NCBI RefSeq assembly: GCF_001647715.1
Contig: NZ_CP015600.1
Coordinates: 2,046,001-2,110,000, forward strand
Length of the DNA stretch: 64,000 nt
Origin: Pseudomonas antarctica
Lineage (GTDB): Bacteria; Pseudomonadota; Gammaproteobacteria; Pseudomonadales; Pseudomonadaceae
Direction: 5' to 3'
The notes beneath the pieces are model-generated. The model saw only the letters and a list, made by a program, of their open reading frames with translations, was not told where the DNA came from and did not search any database. Position numbers and translations under genes: made by a program. Position 1 is the first letter of the stretch, and the number at the start of each line of letters is the position of its first letter. Positions 1 to 7,864 of this stretch are shown here, one piece after another.

Positions 1-66
1 CGGTTTATCGACCCGGTCACGGGTGAACAACGCGAGTTCCGCAGCCGGATCAGTCTCGACTGGTAA
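1..66 (+). CDS. C-terminal end of an unidentified protein (partial)
   Basis: Frame 1 is open from the window edge to a TAA at 64-66 and gives 21 residues ending in ISLDW. A strong terminator follows directly, so this is very likely a true gene end. The terminal aromatic residue after alternating polar and hydrophobic residues would suit the last beta-strand of an outer-membrane barrel, but 21 residues are too few to name a family. Confidence 0.45.
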   Translation, partial: RFIDPVTGEQREFRSRISLDW

Positions 67-78
67 CCCCCGGAAACG

Positions 79-105
79 ACAAGGCCCGCGCGAGGCGGGC
101 CTTGT
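79..105 (+). terminator. Rho-independent terminator
   Basis: Inverted repeat with arms AAGGCCCGC (81-89) and GCGGGCCTT (95-103), extendable by two pairs at each end, with a 5-nt loop. It lies between the plus-strand gene end at 66 and the convergent lipoprotein gene stop at 122, so it may serve both directions. The T-run is short. Confidence 0.8.
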
Positions 106-121
106 TGGCAAACCCTAAGAC

Positions 122-343
122 TTACAGGTCTTTAACGGTGCGAACCTGATCTTTGTTGATGCGGGTCTGCTTGCCGTCAAGTTGTTCGAACTCATAGAAG
201 CCCGAAGCCTTGTCATATTTAGGGGTGTCGACGGCCTGGATTTCGCGACCGTCATTCAGGGTGATCACTGTAGGCGAGGCGCAACCGGCGAGAGTGGCGA
301 GGCCCAGTGCAAGCATGAGAGCGGCGATGGTCCGTTGAGTCAT
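122..343 (-). CDS. YgdI/YgdR-family small lipoprotein
   Basis: 73 residues. The N-terminus is a lipoprotein signal with lipobox LAGC (Cys21), so the mature protein is a roughly 53-residue lipoprotein. The body (VITLNDGREIQAVDTPKYD, then YEFEQLDGKQTRINKDQV) matches the SH3-like YgdI/YgdR family, which has no settled function. It is monocistronic and convergent with the upstream gene. The family call rests on the VITLNDGREI and INKDQV segments. Confidence 0.88.
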   Translation of the reverse strand: MTQRTIAALMLALGLATLAGCASPTVITLNDGREIQAVDTPKYDKASGFYEFEQLDGKQTRINKDQVRTVKDL

Positions 344-422
344 GAGTGTGTCTCCAAAAGAATTCTTTTAAACAGCTGACCTTGTGACGCGCGTGGCGTC
401 GACAAAGTTCCTTGTGCGAGGT

Positions 423-1025
423 TCATTCTGACACGCCGAACCCTGGGTGCAACAGCTCCGGTGTGTTCAGGTTGGCCAGCCGCGGGTCTTGCGCCTGGCA
501 TTCCAGGCCCACGCCACCCAGTTGCAAGAGGATCTTGCGCGGGCTGCGTTCACCGGCGTCCCATGCCCGTTCTACCTCGGTTTGGAGGCAAGTCGGGATG
601 ATGCAGATCAAGGGTTCCCAGAATTCGCCCTGACGCACCATCACCGGCAGCAGCGGATTGCGGCGAGCAGTCTCACGCAGGTCAGTGAGTAGTCCCACGT
701 CTATATTCGGCACGTCACATGGCAGTATCAACACATGCTCATGATGTGCGGCAGCCAAGCCTGCACGGATGCCTGCCAGCGGGCCGGGGAAGTCTGGGTT
801 GTCGTCGCTCACCAACTGGTCGGCATAGGGCGCGTACCGCTCGTGGTTGCGGTTGCACGAGATAATCAGGTCGTCCGTCAGTGGCCGGGTCAGGCGCTGC
901 AAGTGCGCGATCAGCGGCTGACCCTGCCATTGCAACAGGCCTTTGTCCTGGCCGCCCATACGTTGGCCACGGCCACCGGCCAGCAGCAGAATCGAACAGG
1001 GCAGGGGCGAAGAATCGAGAGACAT
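423..1025 (-). CDS. mobA: Molybdenum cofactor guanylyltransferase MobA
   Basis: 200 residues when started at ATG 1025; the frame stays open upstream, but this start gives the standard MobA N-terminus. It transfers GMP from GTP to molybdopterin to form the guanine dinucleotide cofactor in the cytoplasm. The nucleotide-binding signature [15 protein letters not shown] is at residues 14-28, followed by the conserved [12 protein letters not shown]. It is divergent from moaB, with 76 bp between start codons, so the three Mo-cofactor genes share one control region. Confidence 0.95.
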   Translation of the reverse strand: MSLDSSPLPCSILLLAGGRGQRMGGQDKGLLQWQGQPLIAHLQRLTRPLTDDLIISCNRNHERYAPYADQLVSDDNPDFPGPLAGIRAGLAAAHHEHVLILPCDVPNIDVGLLTDLRETARRNPLLPVMVRQGEFWEPLICIIPTCLQTEVERAWDAGERSPRKILLQLGGVGLECQAQDPRLANLNTPELLHPGFGVSE

Positions 1026-1101
1026 GGCGGTTCCGCTGCGGCAGGTAAATAGGGCCCTGTGATATAACATCGGGCTGTTCCTTCGACAACCGGACCGAGC
1101 C

Positions 1102-1641
1102 ATGAAAGCCAAGGCTGATGCGCCCTTCGTACCCCTGAATATCGCTGTACTGACCGTCAGCGACACCCGCACCCTGGACACCGACACCTCGGGCCAGGTC
1201 TTCGTCGACCGCCTGACCGCCGCCGGCCACAACCTGGCCGAGCGCGTGCTGCTCAAGGACGACCTCTACAAAATTCGCGCCCAAGTCGCCCACTGGATCG
1301 CCGAAGACGTGGTGCAAGTGGTGCTGATCACCGGTGGCACCGGCTTCACCGGCCGTGACAGCACGCCCGAAGCGGTGAGCTGCCTGCTGGACAAGCAAGT
1401 CGATGGGTTTGGCGAACTGTTCCGCCAGATCTCGGTGGCCGATATCGGCACCTCCACCGTGCAATCGCGCGCCCTGGCCGGCCTGGCCAATGGCACGCTG
1501 GTATGTTGCCTGCCGGGATCGACCAATGCGGTGCGCACGGGCTGGGATGGCATCCTTGCCGAGCAACTGGATAACCGCCATCGCCCGTGCAACTTCGTTC
1601 CCCACCTGAAGCAGGCCGAACCCTGCGAATCCCGTGGATAA
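1102..1641 (+). CDS. moaB: Molybdenum cofactor biosynthesis protein MoaB
   Basis: 179 residues, MoaB/MogA-type fold. The molybdopterin-binding signature GGTGFTGRD is at residues 78-86, and the N-terminal strand is [11 protein letters not shown]. MoaB/MogA proteins adenylylate molybdopterin before metal insertion by MoeA. Its last 8 bases overlap the moeA GTG start, which implies translational coupling. A short AT-rich block (TATAAC, 1063-1068) lies in the shared mobA/moaB promoter region, but no convincing -35 was found. Confidence 0.95.
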   Translation: MKAKADAPFVPLNIAVLTVSDTRTLDTDTSGQVFVDRLTAAGHNLAERVLLKDDLYKIRAQVAHWIAEDVVQVVLITGGTGFTGRDSTPEAVSCLLDKQVDGFGELFRQISVADIGTSTVQSRALAGLANGTLVCCLPGSTNAVRTGWDGILAEQLDNRHRPCNFVPHLKQAEPCESRG

Positions 1642-2851
1642 GCCCGGTAAAACCGGCGCTTTGCTGCCGGTGGAAGACGCGTTGCGCCAACTGCTGGACA
1701 TGGCCGAAGCCGCGCCGATCCGTGAGCAGGACGTGCTGCCTCTGGGCGAGTGCGATGGCCGTGTGCTGGCGCAAGACCTCATCTCCACCCTCGATCTGCC
1801 GCCCTGGCCCAACAGCGCCATGGACGGCTACGCCCTGCGGCTGTCGGACTGGAATGGCGAGCCCTTGCCCGTCAGCCAGCGCATCTTCGCCGGCCAGGCG
1901 CCGCAGCCATTGGCGCAAGGCACTTGCGCGCGCATCTTTACCGGCGCCCCGGTGCCCGAAGGTGCGGACTGTGTAGAGATGCAGGAAAACGCCGTGGTCC
2001 ACGCCGACGAACGCGTGGGCTTCTCCGAACCCTTGCAGGTCAACCAGAACATCCGCCCCCAAGGCCAGGAAACCACCGTCGGCGAGTGTGTATTAACCGC
2101 CGGCACCCGGCTCGGCCCGATCGAGCTGGGCCTGGCTGCGTCCCTCGGCCATGACCGCCTGAGTGTGGTGCGCCGCGTGCGCGTGGCCGTGCTGTCCACC
2201 GGTGACGAGCTGATCGAGCCGGGCTTGCCGCTGGGCCCGGGGCAAATCTACAACAGCAATCGCCGTGTGCTGTGCAGCTGGCTTGCGCGGATGGGCTGTG
2301 AAGTGATCGATGCCGGGATTCTGCCGGATGATCTGGAAAAAACCCGCACACGCCTGGCCGATTTGGGCAGTGTCGACTTGATTCTGTCGACCGGTGGCGT
2401 GTCGGTGGGCGAGGCGGACTTCCTCGGCATCGCCCTGCGCGAAGAGGGTGAGCTGGCCTTGTGGAAGCTGGCGATCAAACCGGGAAAACCGCTGACCTTC
2501 GGCCATTTTCGTGGCGTGCCGGTGATCGGCCTGCCGGGCAACCCGGCCTCGACTCTGGTGACCTTCGCGCTGCTGGCCCGCCCTTATCTGCTGCGCCGCC
2601 AAGGTGTGCAGGACGTGGCGCCGCTGCGTTTCGAAGTGCCGGTGGGCTTCACCTGGCCCAAGCCGGGCAATCGCCGCGAGTATCTGCGCGGGCGTATCGA
2701 GCAGGGCAAAGCAATCATCTACCGCAACCAGAGTTCCGGCGTGCTGCGCAGCGCGGCGTGGGCCGAGGGGTTTGTGGAGGTGTTGGAGGGAACGACGTTG
2801 GCATTGGGGGATCGAGTCAACTTCATCCCCCTGAGTGAAGTCCTGAACTAA
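1634..2851 (+). CDS. moeA: Molybdopterin molybdenumtransferase MoeA
   Basis: 405 residues with a GTG start inside the end of moaB. Family markers are NSAMDGYALR near residue 60, VLSTGDELIEPG near 190, STGGVSVGEADF near 250 and LPGNPASTLVTF near 305. MoeA inserts molybdate into adenylated molybdopterin. Length is normal. With moaB and the divergent mobA it forms a compact Mo-cofactor locus; a REPIN begins 15 bp after its stop. Confidence 0.95.
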   Translation: MDKPGKTGALLPVEDALRQLLDMAEAAPIREQDVLPLGECDGRVLAQDLISTLDLPPWPNSAMDGYALRLSDWNGEPLPVSQRIFAGQAPQPLAQGTCARIFTGAPVPEGADCVEMQENAVVHADERVGFSEPLQVNQNIRPQGQETTVGECVLTAGTRLGPIELGLAASLGHDRLSVVRRVRVAVLSTGDELIEPGLPLGPGQIYNSNRRVLCSWLARMGCEVIDAGILPDDLEKTRTRLADLGSVDLILSTGGVSVGEADFLGIALREEGELALWKLAIKPGKPLTFGHFRGVPVIGLPGNPASTLVTFALLARPYLLRRQGVQDVAPLRFEVPVGFTWPKPGNRREYLRGRIEQGKAIIYRNQSSGVLRSAAWAEGFVEVLEGTTLALGDRVNFIPLSEVLN

Positions 2852-2865
2852 CAATAGAGAGCTAA

Positions 2866-2956
2866 ATGTGGGAGCTGGCTTGCCTGCGATGGCGATGTGT
2901 CAGCTTGCTTATCTGGAGCAGGTGTACCGCTATCGCAGGCAAGCCAGCTCCCACAT
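2866..2956. repeat. REPIN (inverted REP pair), class B
   Basis: Two inverted copies of the REP GTGGGAGCTGGCTTGCCT (2868 on, and its complement ending at 2955) enclose about 45 bp. The GTGGG ends point outward. It lies between the convergent ends of moeA and the FlhB-like gene. Confidence 0.9.
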
Positions 2957-2982
2957 TTTGGATTGTGTATCTCTGAGACTTT

Positions 2983-3312
2983 TCAGTAATCGTCGCCACG
3001 CTCCGTCACATCCCGCTCCACCGGCTCGGCATTCGGGTCATACCCCACCGGGAACTTGCCTTTCAACGTCCAGGCAAACGCAATGATCTCCGCCACCGTG
3101 CGGTACAACTCCTCCGGGATACTGTCCCCCAATTCCATGCGCGCCAGCAGCTTCACCAGCTCCGCGTTCTCATAGATCGGCACTTCATTTTCCCGCGCCA
3201 ACTTCAAAATGGCTTCGGCCAGGGCATCGTCGCCCTTGGCTGTCAGGGTCGGTGCTTGCTGGCCGTCATACTTGAGGGCAATCGCCTGGCGCGGTGGGGT
3301 TGAGTTTTTCAT
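2983..3312 (-). CDS. FlhB-like C-terminal domain protein
   Basis: 109 residues resembling only the cytoplasmic tail of FlhB/YscU export-switch proteins: AIALKYDGQQAPTLTAKG, then AEAILKLARENEVPIYEN and IPEELYRTVAEIIAFAW. The membrane domain is absent and the autocleaving NPTH motif is replaced (the region starts PPRQAIALKYD), so it cannot be a functional FlhB by itself. It overlaps the end of the FliK-like gene by 4 bases. In full systems FliK/YscP contacts exactly this domain, so the pair may be a two-protein interaction module. Confidence 0.85.
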   Translation of the reverse strand: MKNSTPPRQAIALKYDGQQAPTLTAKGDDALAEAILKLARENEVPIYENAELVKLLARMELGDSIPEELYRTVAEIIAFAWTLKGKFPVGYDPNAEPVERDVTERGDDY

Positions 3313-4886
3313 GCGGTTTCATCCACCCAGCGTTGCTCCAGTCCGGTGCGTGGCCCGCGTGGCGGGGTGCCGAGGTGGCAATCCAGGTCGCCGACATTGA
3401 GACCCGAGGTCACCAGGCGCTCGCGTAAGTTGCCCAAGTGGCTTTCGATCAAACTGGCGGTAAAGGGCCGAGTCGCCCACAACTGGCTGGACAGTTTGCC
3501 CTGTGTCAGTTGCGCCTGAACCTGCAGCGGCCCGAGCGGCTCCATGTCGAACGCCAGCTCGACGCGCCAGAGCATCTGCTTGGGGTCTTTTTTGTCTTTG
3601 CGCTCGGGCTGGTCCTTGTCCGGCGTGGGTTCTTCGCGCTGGAACTTGACCTGCAATGGCACGATGTCCTGCAAGGTGCGCATGGGGATTTCCAACTGCC
3701 AGGTGGTCTGCAGCCGGCCGTCGGCCGTGGTGCCGGTCTGCTCCAGGCTCGACAGCTGGTGGCTCTGCAAGCGTGAAATCGCCCCGGCTGCCAGGCGCAG
3801 CAGGTTTTCCAGGTCGCTTTCGCCTTCCAGGCGCTGCATCAACCGATCCGGCAGCGGAAACCCAGCGGGTGCTTGCCGGGCGCTGATCTGGCCGAGCGTA
3901 CTCAGCGGGTTGCGCACGAAGTTCGGCAGCACCTGGGCCAGGGTATTGGCGGCGAGGATGGCGTTGAGGTTGGTGCCGGTGGGCAGGGCCGGCACCAGCT
4001 CGGCGACCAGGCGCAGCAGTGCGCCTTTCATGTCCAGCGGGGGAATTTGCGGGTTTTGCCCGACCAACAACTTGGCTTCAAGAAACGCGCCGCTGTTCTG
4101 GACCAATTGCGCCAGGACCTTGGGATTGCTGACTTGTGCCAGGTCTGGCAGGGCCGCCAGCAAACGCGCGGCGGCGGCGCGCAGGTCGGTGGAGGTGCTG
4201 TCATCAGCGGGCAAGTTTTGCAAGGCAGTAAAGACCACGTCCAGCGAACCCTGGCGGCTTTGCTGGGTCGAGAGCTGTTGCGCGACGGCCAATTGATCCT
4301 TAAGCCCGCTTAACGGCACGAAATTCAAGGTTTGCGCATTCTGCACCACGGCGCTGAGTAAACTGCCGACCCTTAGTGGCTGCGGGCTTTCCAGGGTCAG
4401 CGTCGTCCCGGCGAGGGCGTTATTGAGCACTGTCACCAGCGAGCGATAGATCGCCGGTTGCGTCGCGCCCTGCGGCAGCATCTGGGTGGTCAGCACCTTG
4501 GCCTGCAACAGCGTGCCTTCCGGCATTTGCGTGGTGTCGATACGGGTGAGGGCGGCCACATTGGCACTCAAGGCTTGCTGCAAGGTAATGGTCAGGTTGC
4601 CTGTCGGCGTCTGGCTCACCGCCACGTTGCTGCCCAGCGGCAATGGTTGCGCGCTGCTGGCTTGCACCAGGGTCTGGCGGCCGCCTTCGAGGGTCAACTT
4701 GAGCAACAGTTGAAACGCGTCGCCGCCTTGTTTAAGCGCAATCACCTCGGCGTTTACAGTTTTCCCAGGGTCGATCAAGCCGGTCTGCGGCTCCAGCAGT
4801 TTGAGCAACTCACCGGTAGGGGGCAGCGGGGCTGGCCCGGTGGCCGGGGCAGGAGGCAGCGTAGGAAGGTTGATCTCACCGGTCAT
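3309..4886 (-). CDS. FliK-like flagellar hook-length control family protein
   Basis: 525 residues. A Pro-rich N-terminus leads into a long Gln/Leu/Ala-rich helical middle. The C-terminal third (WRVELAFDMEPLGPLQVQAQL near 440, then LRERLVTSGLNVGDLDCHLG near 485) matches the FliK C-terminal domain that acts as a substrate-specificity switch. It is not in a flagellar cluster here and is translationally coupled to an FlhB-tail protein, so a direct role in hook length is not established. Its 5' end is divergent from ccmA. Confidence 0.82.
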   Translation of the reverse strand: MTGEINLPTLPPAPATGPAPLPPTGELLKLLEPQTGLIDPGKTVNAEVIALKQGGDAFQLLLKLTLEGGRQTLVQASSAQPLPLGSNVAVSQTPTGNLTITLQQALSANVAALTRIDTTQMPEGTLLQAKVLTTQMLPQGATQPAIYRSLVTVLNNALAGTTLTLESPQPLRVGSLLSAVVQNAQTLNFVPLSGLKDQLAVAQQLSTQQSRQGSLDVVFTALQNLPADDSTSTDLRAAAARLLAALPDLAQVSNPKVLAQLVQNSGAFLEAKLLVGQNPQIPPLDMKGALLRLVAELVPALPTGTNLNAILAANTLAQVLPNFVRNPLSTLGQISARQAPAGFPLPDRLMQRLEGESDLENLLRLAAGAISRLQSHQLSSLEQTGTTADGRLQTTWQLEIPMRTLQDIVPLQVKFQREEPTPDKDQPERKDKKDPKQMLWRVELAFDMEPLGPLQVQAQLTQGKLSSQLWATRPFTASLIESHLGNLRERLVTSGLNVGDLDCHLGTPPRGPRTGLEQRWVDETA

Positions 4887-4938
4887 CGTGCGCGTCGTCT
4901 CTGGGGAAATTGCCCTCTTTAGAGTAGGGCATCACATG

Positions 4939-4944
4939 TATAAT
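4939..4944 (+). promoter_or_regulatory. Candidate extended -10 promoter for the ccm operon
   Basis: TATAAT at 4939-4944 preceded by TG (4937-4938) gives an extended -10 element with no good -35. It would give a leader of about 135 nt before the ccmA TTG start. A second weaker box (TATAAC near 5038-5043) could shorten the leader. Confidence 0.5.
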
Positions 4945-5086
4945 GCCGCCCGTCTGCAAAGAGAGCGGTAAAAACCTCACAACTATTTGATCCAGCTCTC
5001 TAAAATCGGTCGCCAAAGCCGTTATTGTGCATCTCTCTATAACGGCCGCTGCACCGCCGACTTGAACCGTAAAGGCCCGCGATCTC

Positions 5087-5722
5087 TTGACCAGCCCTCT
5101 TCTTGAAGCCGTAGCGCTTGCCTGTGAACGCGACCTGCGGATGCTGTTCGAACACCTCGAACTGCGTCTGGCGGGCGGCGACATGGTGCAAATCAGCGGC
5201 CCGAACGGCAGCGGCAAAACCAGTTTGCTGCGCTTGCTGGCCGGGTTGATGCAGCCGACGGCAGGTGAGGTGCGACTCAACGGCAAGCCGCTCAACGAAC
5301 AACGCACCGAACTCGCCCGCAACCTTATCTGGATCGGCCACGCCGCCGGGATCAAGGATGTGCTCACGCCCGAAGAAAACCTCAGTTGGCTCAGTGCCCT
5401 GCATCATCCGGCGTCCCGCGACGCCATCTGGCAAGCCCTGGCGGCGGTCGGCCTCAAGGGTTTCGAAGACGTGCCCTGTCATACGTTGTCCGCCGGGCAG
5501 CAACGCCGCGTGGCCCTGGCCCGTTTGTATCTGCCCGGCCCGCCGCTGTGGATTCTCGACGAACCGTTCACCGCCCTCGACAAACAAGGCGTGGCTCAAC
5601 TCGAAGCACACCTGGCCCGGCACTGCGAGCAGGGTGGGTTGGTGGTCCTCACGACTCACCACAGTCTGACGCACGTGCCTGCCGGTTACCGTGACCTGGA
5701 CTTGGGCCGGTGGTCGCTATGA
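5087..5722 (+). CDS. ccmA: Cytochrome c biogenesis ATP-binding protein CcmA
   Basis: 211 residues from a TTG start; the next ATG would remove the first beta-strand, so TTG is preferred. Walker [10 protein letters not shown] is at 38-46, the ABC signature LSAGQQRR at 134-141 and Walker B LWILDEP at 154-160. CcmA is the ATPase of the CcmABCD complex that releases heme-loaded CcmE at the inner membrane. First gene of a complete ccmA-I operon; its stop overlaps the ccmB start. Confidence 0.96.
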   Translation: MTSPLLEAVALACERDLRMLFEHLELRLAGGDMVQISGPNGSGKTSLLRLLAGLMQPTAGEVRLNGKPLNEQRTELARNLIWIGHAAGIKDVLTPEENLSWLSALHHPASRDAIWQALAAVGLKGFEDVPCHTLSAGQQRRVALARLYLPGPPLWILDEPFTALDKQGVAQLEAHLARHCEQGGLVVLTTHHSLTHVPAGYRDLDLGRWSL

Positions 5723-6387
5723 GTGTGTTTGCCCTGTTGGTCGCCCGTGAAGCACGATTGCTGTGCCGTCGCCCGGCTGAATTGGCCAATCCGCTGGTGT
5801 TCTTCGCTATTGTCATCGCGTTGTTCCCGTTGGCGGTCGGCCCCGATACTAAACTGTTGCAAACCTTGTCCCCGGGGCTGGTGTGGGTGGCAGCGCTTTT
5901 GTCCGTCCTGCTCTCGCTGGATGGGCTGTTTCGCAGTGATTTCGAAGACGGTTCCCTGGAACAGTGGGTCCTTTCGTCGCACCCTTTGCCACTTCTGGTA
6001 CTGGCAAAGGTACTGGCACACTGGGCTTTTTCCGGCTTGGCGCTAGTCTTGCTCTCGCCGCTGCTGGCGATGATGTTGGGCTTGCCCGTCGAATGCCTGC
6101 CGGTGTTGCTGTGTTCCTTGTTACTCGGTACGCCGGTGCTCAGCCTGTTGGGGGCGGTGGGCGCAGCGTTGACCGTCGGTTTGAAGCGGGGCGGCCTGTT
6201 ACTGGCCCTGCTGATTCTGCCTTTGTATATCCCGGTGTTGATCCTGGGCAGCGGTGCTTTGCAAGCCGCGCTCATGGGCATGCCGGCGACGGGTTACCTC
6301 TTGTGGCTTGGCAGCCTGACCGCCCTGGCGGTAACCCTGACACCCTTTGCTATAGCGGCTGGCCTGAAGATCAGCGTCGGCGAATAA
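5719..6387 (+). CDS. ccmB: Heme exporter protein CcmB
   Basis: 222 residues from ATG 5719, which overlaps the ccmA stop (ATGA). About six hydrophobic membrane segments, beginning with [25 protein letters not shown]. CcmB is the membrane partner of CcmA. Length is typical for the family. Two hairpins follow before ccmC, the largest gap inside the operon. Confidence 0.95.
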   Translation: MSVFALLVAREARLLCRRPAELANPLVFFAIVIALFPLAVGPDTKLLQTLSPGLVWVAALLSVLLSLDGLFRSDFEDGSLEQWVLSSHPLPLLVLAKVLAHWAFSGLALVLLSPLLAMMLGLPVECLPVLLCSLLLGTPVLSLLGAVGAALTVGLKRGGLLLALLILPLYIPVLILGSGALQAALMGMPATGYLLWLGSLTALAVTLTPFAIAAGLKISVGE

Positions 6388-6393
6388 TGAGGT

Positions 6394-6449
6394 CTGGTTA
6401 AGCGTTATTAACCAGTAAAGACCCTGAGTTTCTCGCAAAGACGAGAAAC
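6394..6449 (+). promoter_or_regulatory. Twin intercistronic hairpins between ccmB and ccmC
   Basis: Hairpin 1: CTGGTTAA (6394-6401) with TTAACCAG (6408-6415). Hairpin 2: GTTTCTCG (6428-6435) with CGAGAAAC (6442-6449). Each has a perfect 8-bp stem and a 6-nt loop. Neither is followed by a T-run, so RNA stability or processing is more likely than termination. Confidence 0.6.
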
Positions 6450-6468
6450 AACCGTGATGGAAACAGCA

Positions 6469-7224
6469 ATGAACTGGACCTGGTTTCACAAGCTCGGCTC
6501 GCCCAAATGGTTTTACGGCATCAGCGGCAAGCTGCTGCCGTGGTTGAGCATCGCAGCCCTGTTGCTGATCGGCATCGGCCTGGTCTGGGGGCTGGCCTTC
6601 GCGCCGCCGGATTACCAGCAAGGCAACAGCTTTCGCATCATCTATATCCACGTGCCGGCCGCGATGCTGGCCCAGTCCTGTTACGTGATGCTGGCCGTGT
6701 GCGGCGTCGTCGGCCTTGTGTGGAAGATGAAGCTGGCCGACGTGGCCCTGCAATGCGCCGCCCCCATCGGCGCATGGATGACTGCCGTGGCGCTGGTCAC
6801 CGGCGCGATCTGGGGCAAACCGACCTGGGGTTCATGGTGGGTGTGGGATGCGCGTCTCACGTCGATGCTGATCCTGCTGTTCCTGTACTTCGGCCTGATT
6901 GCCCTGGGCAACGCCATCAGTAACCGTGACAGCGCCGCCAAGGCCTGTGCGGTACTGGCCATCGTCGGCGTGATCAACATCCCGATCATCAAGTACTCGG
7001 TGGAGTGGTGGAACACCCTGCACCAGGGCGCCACCTTCACCCTCACCGAAAAACCGGCAATGCCCGTGGAAATGTGGGCGCCGCTGCTGCTGATGGTGCT
7101 GGGGTTCTACTGCTTCTTCGGCGCCGTGCTGCTGATGCGCATGCGCCTCGAGGTGCTCAAGCGTGAAGCCCGCGCCAGTTGGGTCAAGGCCGAAGTGCAA
7201 ACCTGCCTGGGAGCGCGTGGATGA
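6469..7224 (+). CDS. ccmC: Heme transport protein CcmC
   Basis: 251 residues from ATG 6469 ([10 protein letters not shown]). In-frame GTG 6454 and ATG 6457 also exist, but 6469 matches the usual family start and has GGAAAC just upstream. The tryptophan-rich heme-handling motif WGSWWVWD is at 120-127, and conserved periplasmic histidines lie in YIHVP (His61) and NTLHQG. CcmC passes heme to CcmE. Six membrane helices expected. Stop overlaps ccmD start. Confidence 0.95.
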   Translation: MNWTWFHKLGSPKWFYGISGKLLPWLSIAALLLIGIGLVWGLAFAPPDYQQGNSFRIIYIHVPAAMLAQSCYVMLAVCGVVGLVWKMKLADVALQCAAPIGAWMTAVALVTGAIWGKPTWGSWWVWDARLTSMLILLFLYFGLIALGNAISNRDSAAKACAVLAIVGVINIPIIKYSVEWWNTLHQGATFTLTEKPAMPVEMWAPLLLMVLGFYCFFGAVLLMRMRLEVLKREARASWVKAEVQTCLGARG

Positions 7225-7397
7225 GTTTTGCTTCTTTCAGTGATTTTCTCGCCATGGGCCATCATGGCCTGTATGTCTGGACGGCCTATGGCATCTGCCT
7301 GGCGGTGCTGGCCCTTAACGTCGCCGCGCCGATCCTGGCCCGCAAGCGTTACCTGCAACAAGAGGCGCGTCGTCTGCGCCGGGAGACCGAAAAGTGA
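7221..7397 (+). CDS. ccmD: Heme exporter protein CcmD
   Basis: 58 residues, one membrane helix (about 17-40) followed by a basic tail ([18 protein letters not shown]), the standard CcmD layout. The N-terminal [12 protein letters not shown] segment is the family signature. CcmD helps release holo-CcmE from CcmABC. It overlaps ccmC by 4 bases and ccmE by 4 bases. Confidence 0.94.
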   Translation: MSFASFSDFLAMGHHGLYVWTAYGICLAVLALNVAAPILARKRYLQQEARRLRRETEK

Positions 7398-7861
7398 ATC
7401 CGCTGCGTAGAAAGCGTCTGTTGATCATCCTTGCCATCCTGGCCGGCGTGAGTATTGCCGTGGGCCTGGCGATGAGCGCCCTGCGGGAGAACATCAACCT
7501 GTTCTACACCCCAACCCAGATCGCCAATGGCGAAGCCCCGCAGGACACGCGCATTCGCGCCGGCGGCATGGTAGAGAAGGGCTCGCTGAAGCGTTCCGGC
7601 GATTCTCTGGACGTGACCTTCGTGGTCACCGACTTCAACAAGGCCGTCACCATTACCTATCGCGGCATCCTCCCGGACCTGTTCCGCGAGGGCCAGGGCA
7701 TCGTCGCCCTGGGCAAGCTCAACGCTGAGGGCGTAGTCGTCGCCGATGAAGTGCTGGCCAAGCACGATGAGAAATACATGCCGCCGGAAGTTACCAAGGC
7801 GCTCAAAGACAGCGGCCAATCCGCCCCAGGCGCAACTTCACAGCCTGCCAAGGAGGGTTAA
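7394..7861 (+). CDS. ccmE: Heme chaperone CcmE
   Basis: 155 residues, GTG start overlapping ccmD. A basic N-terminus (NPLRRKRLL) and one membrane anchor lead to the periplasmic OB-fold. The covalent heme-binding motif [10 protein letters not shown] gives His124 and Tyr128, the classical H-x-x-x-Y pair. CcmE carries heme from CcmC to CcmF/H. The C-terminal tail is flexible and Ala/Pro-rich, as usual. Confidence 0.96.
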   Translation: MNPLRRKRLLIILAILAGVSIAVGLAMSALRENINLFYTPTQIANGEAPQDTRIRAGGMVEKGSLKRSGDSLDVTFVVTDFNKAVTITYRGILPDLFREGQGIVALGKLNAEGVVVADEVLAKHDEKYMPPEVTKALKDSGQSAPGATSQPAKEG

Positions 7862-7864
7862 GCC

